NCBI GenBank assembly: GCA_038373885.1
Contig: JAWZYV010013285.1
Coordinates: 1,364,001 to 1,428,000, forward strand
Origin: Cheiracanthium punctorium
Taxonomy: Eukaryota; Arthropoda; Arachnida; Araneae; Cheiracanthiidae
DNA: 64,000 nt
Direction: 5' to 3'
The position numbers and the translations under genes were made by a program. The notes below the pieces were generated by a model. That model saw only the letters and a program-made list of their open reading frames with translations. It ran no database searches and had not been told where the DNA came from. Shown piece by piece: positions 24,765 to 35,150 of the stretch. How positions within the stretch are numbered: position 1 is the stretch's first letter; each line of letters begins with the position of its first letter.

Positions 24765-25433
24765 CAGGGTGCTCCAAAAAGATGGTAACAGGTTTTAATT
24801 CTTTATGAATTCGAGATAAAAAGGCAATCTAAATTGAAAAAAAAATCAAAATAAGTTAAGAAAAAAACTCGAATTCATTTTCAAAAAATGACAATTTTTA
24901 AATTTGTATACGAGCCCCTTACAAATAAAAATCCGAATTATTAAAATGTGCTCCATGGACTGTTGAGGTTATGTACAAAATTTCAGCCTTTCATCGTAAG
25001 ACATCATCTTTAAATGAAAATGATCAGACGCTGCACATGAAATTGAAGGTAAACTTTTATTGCTATAGAGCAAAAATTATTTTCATTAGTGATTTCTGTA
25101 TGACCCGTGTAACGTGATCATCCAACGTTATTTTTTCTCTATTAGAGCCAATGAAAACTGTTTAAGTCATCATATATTTATCTTTACCTCTGAGACTATT
25201 GTGTACATTACCTTATTAGTGTACGGGGCACATTTTACAAACTGGGAATTTTTTGTACGGGGGTCGTATACACATTTAAAAAGTGCCAATTTTTCAAGAT
25301 TGACAATAATATTTTTTTCTTAACGTAATCCATTCTCCTATCTTGTTTTGAACATTTATTTCAATTTACACAGCCCATTTATCTCTAATGGATGAGGGAT
25401 TGAAGCGTGTTACAATCTTTTTGGGACATTCTG
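24765..25433. mobile_element. TA-flanked non-autonomous DNA transposon, copy B (669 bp)
   Basis: Left end CAGGGTGCTCCAAAAAGATGG and right end (reversed) CAGAATGTCCCAAAAAG, with TA at 24763-24764 and 25434-25435. Subterminal blocks match copy A (TTTAATTCTTTA, then GAGATAAA-GGGCA and AATTGAAA). The interior also aligns: an AAAATGTGCYCCATGRACT block occurs in both copies. No transposase frame is left. Confidence 0.74.
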
Positions 25434-25439
25434 TATTTC

Positions 25440-26960
25440 TTTTCTGAGATTAATTTTATCCAAAACTTGAAACTTCATGAAGTCTTCAATTATTAGAGAT
25501 ACCCGTATATGCATAAAACAAGTTTACAAAATTACATTCATTACACTTTTCATAATATGAAACACCTTAAAATATTAAACTTATTTTTCTTGGAATTTAA
25601 AGGAGATTTCAATTTAATATTTATGATACTTTATAATAGGTTTTATATAGTAGATATGTTTAGTGATTTTCAGCATGTTAATGTTAAATAAATTCTAAGG
25701 ATGGCACTAAAATTTTAAATTGAATTTCATTCATGATTAAACAAAATTTTTGTCTAAATATTAATTAAAAATAAGCAATAGGAAATTTTGAATTGATTTC
25801 AAAATCTAGATATCAGTTAGTTTCTTGAATAAAGAAAAAAAATAAATAGAGAAAGGAGCGGGGAATTTCATGTTTAGTTTTTTAAAAGTAAGATAAAAAG
25901 CTAAAAATTCTCATGTAAAATAAATGCTGAAATTTGAATTTAAAATAATGATTTGAAACTAACAGAGCTGTTAATTGTACGTTATAGCAAGCTATGAAAC
26001 AATTTTCAATTTGGAAACATTTCGAATTTCTAAATAAATACTAATTAAATTACTTTGCGAGTTTAAAGTAAATGTTTTAAATAAAGAAAAAAATATTATT
26101 GCGATTTTTTTAGACACCCCCCCTCTCCCAAATATGTCTTAATAAATTAAAATTGTCCTTATAATATAATATTAGATGGATTATTTGTTTTAGTTCTATC
26201 GTCTAAATAAGTTTAAAGATAAATTTTATGAGTGAATTAAATTGAAATTAAAAAATAAAGTTGCACCGTGAAAAGCTAGTCACTAAGTACTAAGTATCGC
26301 CAGTGCAGGAAACGATAGGGCTAAGTAGGATTGCTGACTAAAATTTTCATTCATTATTTGTGATTAAATATTAATCTTTAGTTTTTAATCAATAATTTAG
26401 ATTAATTTATTCTCAACATTGCCTGTTGTATAATTAAGTGGGTCAGTATTTTATTGAAAGAAATGTTTTACATGTGTTTAATTTAAAAAATGTTATTAAC
26501 CAATAGGACATAACAGTGTGGAATACCAGGATCTATCCCTTCACAAACTTTATGTACTAGACAACAGGAGATTTCTTTTTCTTTTTTTTGTCCTAGAAAA
26601 ATTTCGTTTAATTAATTCAGAATTGCATTCCATATCACTCCCAAAAATATTTACTGGCTAAAGCCCTACTCACGACAAGAGCATGAATTTTGAGCAGCAG
26701 AACCCAATTCATTCTTGACTCCTTCTTGACTAACGCAAACAATTGGTGTGGCTCTCAGTACACATCTGATCGTAATCTTGCTTAAACAAGTGTCTGGAAA
26801 TATGAATAAAATGATCTTGAAAGCTAAACTCTCTTGCTTTGCATTAACTTGCTTTCCAAAAGCGATTTTTTTCAACATTGAACCCTGAAAATCAAAGTTC
26901 AGATTTTAGGATGTTTAACGAGCTTCTGAATGGGTACAAAGATTTTGCCAAAACATCGTA
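25440..26960. other. Intronic DNA, nothing recognised
   Basis: AT-rich sequence without supported features. Confidence 0.4.
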
Positions 26961-26964
26961 CGTA

Positions 26965-27714
26965 CAGGGCGTCCCAAAAATACGGAAGCACTCTTTAATT
27001 CTTTGTCCATCACAGATATAAATGGGCAGTTTAAATTGAAAACAAATCAAAACAAGGTAACGACTACGTTGAGAAACATTTTCTCTCTATATTTTCAAAA
27101 AGAAATTATTAAATTTTATACGATTCCTCGCATAAAAAAATGAGTTTGTCAAATATACCCCCATACACTAGGTAGATGATGTACTAAAAACGATAGTCTT
27201 TCATTATAAAACGTGTCAAAGATTTCTTTAAACTAAGATGGTATGGGGCTATACATAAATCTGAATGTAAGCTTTTATTACTAGATTGCAAAAAAATATT
27301 TCATTCCTTAATGTCTGGGTGACTCTTGAAACACGTTCATCTGACCAGAAAAGACTGTCATGGAAAAGTGATTTAAGTCAGCGAATATTTATCTTTATAT
27401 CCCTAAAACTTACCTAAACCCTAAAACCTATTTTTATATCTTTATATCCCTAACGATATCGTTCACAAATTTTTTACAATCCCCGAACTATGTATGATGC
27501 ACGTTTTATTAAATGGGATTTTGTTTTCGTGCCCTGGTCGTATATACATTTAAACGCGTCATTTTTTTTCAAAATTAAAGGGAGGAATATTTTCTTAATG
27601 TAGTCTTTTTTCAATGTAGTGTTATTTTTAACATTTCTTTTCCAATTTACACTACCCACTTTTCACTAACGAACAAAAAATTAAAGCAATTTACCATCTT
27701 TTTAGGGCATCTTC
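26965..27714. mobile_element. TA-flanked non-autonomous DNA transposon, copy C (about 750 bp)
   Basis: Left end CAGGGCGTCCCAAAAAT; right end decayed, reversed as GAAGATGCCCTAAAAAG. TA is present at 26963-26964 and 27715-27716. Internal blocks (CTTTAATTCTTTGT, AAATGGGCAGTTTAAATTG, a mirrored CAATTTACACTACCCA near 27646) align with copies A and B. It carries a short internal duplication of a TATCCCTAA-type phrase near 27390-27450. Confidence 0.68.
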
Positions 27715-27719
27715 TATAA

Positions 27720-30170
27720 TAACCGAACACAACTAACTCGCTGAAGACAGACAGTGTCTAGCTTTACATTAAAGAATGCTTTGTTTCTATTTAATCTACA
27801 TCTTATTCAATTTTTAATGAATGGTAATATACATGCATAATTCTACTACCCGCGTGTTATTAAAACATTAAAAATTCTATTTATAACTGTAACGCTTTAA
27901 AATGTTTTTAGGTCTAAATTTACTAGCGTCAAATTAAAGTTTTATCACCACCATTTGAAAACATTTGCATGATATTGAAGAAAACGAAGCTTATTTATGA
28001 ATATTCAATATGATTTATAGTTATTTTATTCAATTTTTGTACGTAGAATTCGGCAATGCGTCTTTGATAAAAATATGTACTTTCTTAAGATGTCTTAATC
28101 CTTGCGTCTTCCCTGTGTATCAGGAAAATGGGAAGTAGAAGTGCATCTTACAGTACTTACAATAAAATGATAATTGTTAGCAGTCATTGTTTTTAGGTTC
28201 AGAAAATATTAGTGGTCACAATGATCCATTTTTTAATGAATTGGATTCTTTAAAACGAGATGAGAATAGACTCGCTGGTATTTAAACCAGTACAGGACTA
28301 AAATATTTCCTATTATTATTTGTGCTTCGGTTTTTCGTTTAAAATAATCCACAGAAAATAAAAGTGAAAAGAAATGGGTTTGTCGAGTGAAAAAAACATT
28401 ATAATGAAAATTCAGGTCAATGAGGCAATCTTTATTCAAACTGTGGATCGAGTTGAATTTTTAGTTTTCGATTACCTTGAAACTGATATAATCGTGCATT
28501 CTCCGCAAAGTACAAAACTTCATCCTCCCTTTTGAGTTACTAAATTACGATGTTTGTATTACAGGCAGTTGGACGATAAATTATCTGTTTAAAAACGCAT
28601 AAATACAAAATTATTGTGCGATAAATAATTTAGTCAGATATTCAATTAGCATCATATTACAGATGCATTTGAAAGAAACACGGGAGTTATTAGTATACAT
28701 GTAATGGTAATGTAAGATATAACGTACGAAATTATTTTGCACATCAGATTCTTACACCCTTAAAATGCTTTATTACAACGACTGCATTTTCAGAAATGCA
28801 TTCAGCAGGTCTAAATGTGCTTTCAAGTTCATAGTTTTACGGAAGTAATAAATACTAAGTATATTACTAAGATCTGAATCAAGTGGTATATACTAAGTAT
28901 ATACTTTATATTTTATTGTAAATATAAACGCTTCATTTTGAAAGAACGGTCGAAACATCATCAAACATTTTCCTGCTATTGATGTGCCAAAGTTTTATTC
29001 AAATCGTATTCTAATTTTTCTGTGATTCTTTTAGAATTTTTATAATTTACTGTTATTTTTTTCATAACTTTGTATAATTTTGTGCGAACACAACACTTAT
29101 AAGTTCGAATTTCCGAAATTTGGAAACTTGAATGTTCATATATATTTTCCCAGAATTTCAACGTTAAAAAAGATTAATTTGTGCATATATCTTTAAAGAA
29201 AATACACAAATAAATTAAGCATGTTATTAAAAATATATGTGGATGAAAAATATTCATCTTTTAAATATTGAATCAATAATATGAAACACTTTTAGAAATA
29301 TTTCTATTTTTTATTTGCACTCATTTAGAATTTTCATTCCTAAAACAAATGCAGCTAATTTTAAGTATAGGAATACATCTTATTTCTAAAACCCAAGTTT
29401 GTGGCCAGAAAACAAGAAAATATATACTTTATAAAGATTTCCTTGCTAACCTACTGGTTATGACTCTACTACATAAAGGTACATTAAACTTACCTGATAT
29501 TTGTTGATTCAGATCTAAATGTAACCAATTATTACCGGAAGTTTTAACCATGAAAGAAAGATGGGAAAAGGAGTTTCTGAAAAGACATTTTAAGTGACCA
29601 AGGTGGTACTTCAGGCCCCTAACTGGGAAAGATATTCAGAATCACGAATTTAAATCCAGAATTATTTACCGTTCAGGCACCTGAAGAAGTTGCCATTTAC
29701 CAGTACAAAGCTGAAAGATTTCAAGGAGGATTGATCACCTAATTCAATCTCGCAACTTGTCTATAGGCCTCTGTTCTTTCAATTCTTACATCAATACTAA
29801 ACTCTTTAGGGCAATTTTGCCGTACCCTTAACCTGAAAGACCAAGTCTTTATATTTCAAAACATCTACGAAAAACATAATTGGACAGTTGGACACGGATA
29901 ATCTTTTACTTGAGAAGATTGGTGCAGCTGTATGAAAACTTTGCAATGTCTATCCCTACTTTAAAAGCTTTCACCCTCTTCAGCAAAATTACAATTCTTA
30001 CTGCAAGAAAGATTTGTAGATGTGTGTGGTAATGCTATCCTAGAGCCTTAAAAAAACAGCCCGTTGCATTAATGAATGGGACTATTTTTACATTCAGACA
30101 ATACGCGAATGTATCATATATGTCTTATAATTACGTTCTTTATATACTCAAGCTTTTAAGTTTTATATCT
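27720..30170. other. Intronic DNA; 29550-30110 has mixed composition
   Basis: No feature is supported. The stretch 29550-30110 is less AT-rich than the surroundings and translates into broken, stop-interrupted peptide-like fragments in several frames. It could be a decayed gene copy or transposon, but I recognise no family. Confidence 0.35.
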
Positions 30171-30299
30171 TACTAGCTGAAGTACCCGTTCTTCGCACGG
30201 GAATGAATGGACTTTTTGATATTACGATTTGTGGTGATTACTATTCATTGTAATAAACAGATATAGCAAAGTGGATATCGCGTTATATTGTGTCCAATA

Positions 30300-31095
30300 A
30301 TCATGCATACCGAATTGCAAGGCAATCGTTTGTACGGTGCAGAAGGCTATGCGGCGTAGCGCAATCTAGTGGCGAGTTTTAGCAGAACGGATACGGCGAA
30401 AATATTTTTCGCATTCAGATATCGATGTATACGAATTTTCATGACTATCGGCTGGACAGTCCTGAAGTTCATGTGTTGACGCGACATCTAGTGGCAAGTT
30501 ATAGGAAAATGGATAGCGCCAAACTCTTCCCCGTGTTCAAATATCTATGTATACCTATTTTCATAGCGATTATTTGCACAGTCAAGAAGTGATACACTGC
30601 AGGGCCATCTAGTGGTTCAATAAAGTAATGATTTGCTACAGCGCCGTCAAGTGGCGAGTTATAGCAAAATGGATAACGCCAAAATATTCTCATTGTTCAA
30701 ATAGCTATGTATACTGATTTTCATAGCGACCGTTTGAATGGTCAAGAATTTGGCCTGCTGCAGCGTCATCTAGTGGCGAGTTAAAATAATAATGCATTGC
30801 AGTGTCATCTAGAGTGAGTAACATCAAAAGGAACGCATTATAATATATTCTTCATGCTCAAATGTGTAAGTATAAAAAATTTTATGCTGGTCGGTCGAAC
30901 GGTATAGAAGTTGATGCTTTGCAGCGCCATTTAGCGGCAAGTTACAGCAAAATGGATAGTGAAAAATATTCTCCGTGTTCTAATATTCGCGTGTACCAAA
31001 TTTCATCGAAATCGGTTGGACGATATTCGCATAGCAAACGGCTAAACGGAATAGAATTCAACGTTGTGCTGCGGCACCAAGTGGCAAGTTAAGGA
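30300..31095. repeat. Degenerate tandem array inside the Helitron
   Basis: A phrase of the form GCCATCTAGTGGCGAGTT recurs near 30364, 30486, 30606, 30645, 30766, 30930 and 31075. Copies of AAAATGGATAGCGCCAAAA, ATCTATGTATAC and TTTTCATAGCGAT-GTTTG lie between them. Unit length varies from about 120 to 165 bp and the units are strongly diverged. Confidence 0.68.
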
Positions 31096-31941
31096 AAACG
31101 GATAGCATAAAAACCTTCTCCATGAAAAAGACTTAGGTGAACCAAATTTCATGGTGCAACGGTGCTGGAGTTTCTCAACCTCATACACTCATACCAACAT
31201 TCATTTTTATCTATAACCAGTGTTATTATATATACCAGTCTCAAATAAAATCCAGTTTTAAATCTAAGCCTCGCCAAAGTGCCAACATACGCCATTTTGC
31301 AAGAGTTTTTTCAGGGAATCATTCGAAGCATTGACTTAGCAGCAATCAAAATGGGAAATGGTTCGACCGCCAGGCATTTATTTGAAAAGTGGAATCCCTT
31401 AATACTGCCGATTTTTTTTTAATTATCAACTATAATGTGTTTTATTCATCGTTACTCCGATGTACTAAATGAGAAGATTTCAATTTTCTGAAATTTGGCG
31501 GAATTCCCCCAACTTAAATCAATGTATTCAATTGGCGAGAATTCTGAAGTTAGATCGCTTGAAATCCCTTAATAACTGCATTATTTCTTCACGGATCATT
31601 AAACTTTAACGCTGTATTCTAATAAAACCTTTGCACTTGTTTTCAAAAATCTATTTCCTTAAGCTCTCAATAAATTGCGCCAAGCCGAAAACTGGGCAAA
31701 CCGCTAGAACTCACTTACTCAAAATCCATATTTCAGCCATTTTATTTTTTCGCCAAACTAAAAAAATTTACACACTAGCCTCGGAAATCTTCAATTCTTA
31801 TTGTTTTGCGTGTAAAGCATTACATTCCTGCTCTGATTTCCCATGCACACGATATTATAATTAAAAAAAAAATAACCTTACGAATATAAACTTACAAAAA
31901 AAATCATTATTATTCTTTTATTTTTACTTTGAGAATTTAAA

Positions 31942-32425
31942 ACATTTTATTCGGCAAAATCGCCACACATGGCAACCACGATCCTTATTTCACACTTTTT
32001 TCACTACAGGGGTTACAATTACGGAAAGATTTTTGTGTGAAGAACACAAAAAATCTCTTAAATTCCGGGAACAGGTGGACTTTCAAAGTTTTAAAGTGGA
32101 CTACAATTTATTCTATATTATTTTACATATCTGTGCTAAATTTCAGGCCGATAGGTCTATTTTTGTGGATTTGTATACGAACGACATTTTATTCGGCAAA
32201 ATCGCCACACATGGCAACCACGATCCTTATTTCACACTTTTTTCACTACAGGGGTTACAATTACGGAAAGATTTTTGCGTGAAGAGCATAAAAAATCTCT
32301 TAAATTCCGGGAACGGGTGGACTTTCAAAGTTTTAAAGTGGACAGTGGTTTATTCTATATTATTTTACACATCTGTGCTAAATTTCAGGCCGATAGGTCC
32401 ATTTTTGTGGATTTGTATACGAATC
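31942..32425. repeat. 242-bp tandem duplication near the Helitron 5' end
   Basis: Bases 31942-32183 and 32184-32425 are head-to-tail copies, starting ACATTTTATTCGGCAAAATC and ending with TGTGGATTTGTATACGAA. They are over 90% alike by eye. The open frames across them (32033-32545 and overlapping ones) are by-products of the repeat rather than genes. Confidence 0.82.
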
Positions 32426-32430
32426 AAATC

Positions 32431-32475
32431 CACAAACAAACAAACAAACAAACAAACAAACAAACAAACAAACAG
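32431..32475. repeat. (CAAA)n tract at the Helitron 5' end
   Basis: Eleven CAAA units, just inside the TC terminus. On the element's own strand it reads TTTG, a common subterminal feature of arthropod Helitrons. Confidence 0.85.
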
Positions 32476-33130
32476 AATTTCATTTTTATTTATAAGATTT
32501 CTTAATTTTATATCTTATCTTGCTGACATTTTTTTTACCCAGTAAAAATTTCAACATGTTTCATTTCAGGAATTGAAAAATTCCAAACTATATTTCCTGT
32601 GTCTTTACCCGGTAAAACTTTCAATCTATTTAATTTAACAAATAAAGCAATTCTAAATATGTTGTACTTCCTCAATGGAGTAACATAATTTTAAGTCTAA
32701 CCAATACTGTTTAAGAAATAAAGATATACGTTGAGGTAATTTGCAAATGCTTTAAATTTCCAAATCAATTTAATTTTGAATAGTTTTTTTTTCACAACGT
32801 TGAAATGATATTTTACCATTTATCCCCAATTAATAGTTATTCTTTAGAACTTTAAAATTCACGGTAACTTTGTATAATTCTTCATTGCTAGATCAAAAAT
32901 TTTTTATCCTGAAGACCCATGTCAAACGTGCGACTTTCTACTGGTTGAAAGTTTCTTTCCCATCCTGCTATTGTAGATACAGTAGTAATGCCTTTGTGTA
33001 TCTTTCAGATATATTCGAATTCCAAACTATATAATTATGGAATTAGGAAAACAAAGATAATTTTGACCCCGATACTTGTTTAAAAAAACCTTGAACAACT
33101 TCGAGTTGTGGTTTTTGAAAGTAAAATTTG

Positions 33131-33430
33131 ACCTCACAGAGCTTCTTTTACAATGAGGCCAACGAATTTCTTCTGGATGGGAACAATAGTTTCTACAATT
33201 CCAAGTAAAATAACCCCGTTCAAGATCTTTTCAACCGCTCTCTCCCTTTTGCTTCTTCGTTTCGTCATGTGGTTTACCACATCTGAGATATTATTAAAAG
33301 ACGGAAACAAGCATAAAGAGATCATCGGATAGAAATCTATTGATACTTTTTCTGTTGTATTGGATTTGTCAGGAAAAGGGATACGTGTGTACGTTTTCGT
33401 TCTCACAATGGCTTTCTTCCATCCGCGTTG
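33131..33430 (-). other. Unidentified open frame, possible gene or transposon fragment
   Basis: A minus-strand frame stays open for about 98 codons, ending with TGA at 33134-33136 after KKFVGLIVKEAL. There is no ATG at the first codons; it is bounded upstream by a stop. Composition is less AT-driven than neighbouring frames (KRQRGWKKAIVRTKTYTRIP near the start, a basic KRRSKRERAVEKI block in the middle). I do not recognise a family. It could be an exon of a nested gene or a decayed element. Confidence 0.25.
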
Positions 33431-33439
33431 TCTTTTTCA

Positions 33440-34265
33440 AGGAAAAAGTTGTTTTGCATCTTAAGGTTAATACGGGTTAACATCAGTGTTTAACATCTGT
33501 AATTTATGTCTTCCGTTGTTAAATGGATTTAATGAATATGTATTTTGTGGATGATATGGACTTTATATAAAGTTATACTTTCAAAGCTTTTTAAAAACTA
33601 TTTTAACCTTACATACGATATGATAAGAAAATACGTAATGTGCTCTACCTTATAGCTTTGCTATAGCAGTACCTTACTTAAAATGCATTTCTTGTTGAAA
33701 TAGGCGAAATTTTAATAATTTAAAAGTTTTTTTGATATTTTTAAAATCCAATATTTTTCTAAATGTAATACCCTATAAAAATTTTAAAATGCTGCATGCA
33801 TTTGAAGGCTAATATATTTCAGTTTTTAACTGAATTTTTTCACTTTTAATCAATGTATTTTTAACGTGTGTGTTTTAGCATTTATTAACAGTGTTTTTAA
33901 CGGTTTATATCATTTTAAACTAAAGTAAGAAAGAAGTCAATATCGTTCCTTTCTTGAAATATTTTAAAAGGCTCACAAACTTTCATAATTAATCCTAACG
34001 TATAAATTATAAGGAATTGAATACGACCTCTGCTATTTATTTAAAAATACTGATGTGATATTTAAATTTCGTTAATTTAAGAGTTAAATATTTTTCCTTT
34101 AACCGAATTTATTTTTAACTGAAATCGAGTGTTTAAAATATTTTGTAAGGGACACTTTGTCCCTTACATTTGCGATTTCAATTTATAGTACAGTATTTTA
34201 TTTAAATAAAATAATACCACCAATAAGAATATTTAAGTCTAAGATGAAATTTGACTAGTAATGAA
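33440..34265. other. Intronic DNA, nothing recognised
   Basis: Very AT-rich; no feature supported. Confidence 0.4.
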
Positions 34266-34584
34266 ATACAGTCGAACCTCGATTTAACGAATTGATTGGG
34301 ACCCACAAATCCGTTCGTTAAATCGAATCAATTCGTTAAATCGAATATCAATTTTTGTAAAGAGTATGGTATAAAAATATCAATCCAAAATACCCTAGAT
34401 ATGAAAAAAATAATGATCATTGTTTACTACGAGCTTAAAACATATAAGTTATACGTTAGGCGATCAACTTTAAAATTATCTAAATTCCTTAATGTTATTT
34501 GCTCTTAAAATTTAATACATAATACATACATAGTTTTTGGCACTTTGGAAAGAAATCCTTTATAGTGCTTTGTTTTGACTATCC

Positions 34585-34925
34585 AAAATTTCTATTTTCT
34601 AACTTCGTAAGAATAACAGCATCAATCTCGTGAGACAAAATAAATTTTTTTAAAGCAACCAAGCTGCAAACTGCTTCTTGGAATGTCACCTTTTTTAATT
34701 CATTTTCCGTTTATTCGTCATCTCTTCGCTTCTCTCAGAATCTTCGTTCTCTTTCTGTTCACTATCGCAGGTTCTTAGCTGTACATCGCAAGACACATAC
34801 CCTGTAAAATTTCCATTATTAGAAAAATCTTCCCATCCAGGCATTTGATCATCGTTTTCCACGGCGTAATTGTAAATGACTGTTTCTGTATCGCTGTCTT
34901 CGTAGGCACCTGCTTCGTTTGGAGA
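34585..34925 (-). pseudogene. Relic of the C-terminal end of a Tigger/pogo (CENP-B/jerky-like) transposase
   Basis: On the minus strand an acidic stretch (for example SDTETVIYNYAVENDDQMPG) leads to a stop at the end of KRKMN. After a frame shift the next frame reads VTFQEAVCSLVALKKFILSH and ends in a stop near 34588. Acidic tails followed by an EA--AL--LK-F helix are typical of the C-terminal part of pogo/Tigger transposases. The DDE catalytic part is missing. The call rests on position inside Tigger-like ends and on this weak similarity. Confidence 0.5.
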
Positions 34926-35150
34926 AATGAGAAAAAAATTATTGTATTACACACTTGGATTAGGGTGTGAAAGATTAAAATTTTGCTTGCAAAATTTCAA
35001 AGTTTTAGTTTTAAGTGCGAATTTTATTTTAGCGATTGTTGTTTGTAAAATCAAAGCTGAAAATTCGTTAAATTAGAGCATTTTAGCACCCTTTTTGTCG
35101 GGACGAAAAAAAAATATTCGTTGAATTGGAGAATTCGTTAAATCAAAGTA

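Larger units (their letters stand above)
30173..32497 (-). mobile_element. Non-autonomous Helitron (2325 bp)
   Basis: Read on the minus strand, the element starts with TCTTATAAATAAAAATG at 32497, then a TTTG-rich tract, and ends with a hairpin (CCCGT, 7-base loop, ACGGG; 30185-30201) followed 8 bases later by CTAG (30173-30176). The neighbours are A before the TC and T after the CTAG, the A/T insertion site of Helitrons, and there is no target duplication. All of these are classic Helitron hallmarks. No Rep/helicase coding was found, so it depends on an autonomous relative. The interior holds two tandem-repeat arrays, annotated separately. Confidence 0.82.

Noticed and set aside
30300..32475. 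Regularly spaced repeats reminiscent of a CRISPR array
   Set aside because: Units are 120-242 bp, degenerate and contiguous, without short identical repeats and unique spacers; the context is an animal genome.
32033..32545. 170-codon frame and two overlapping ones
   Set aside because: They run across the 242-bp duplication and the CAAA tract of the Helitron; the repeated peptide is a by-product of the DNA repeat.
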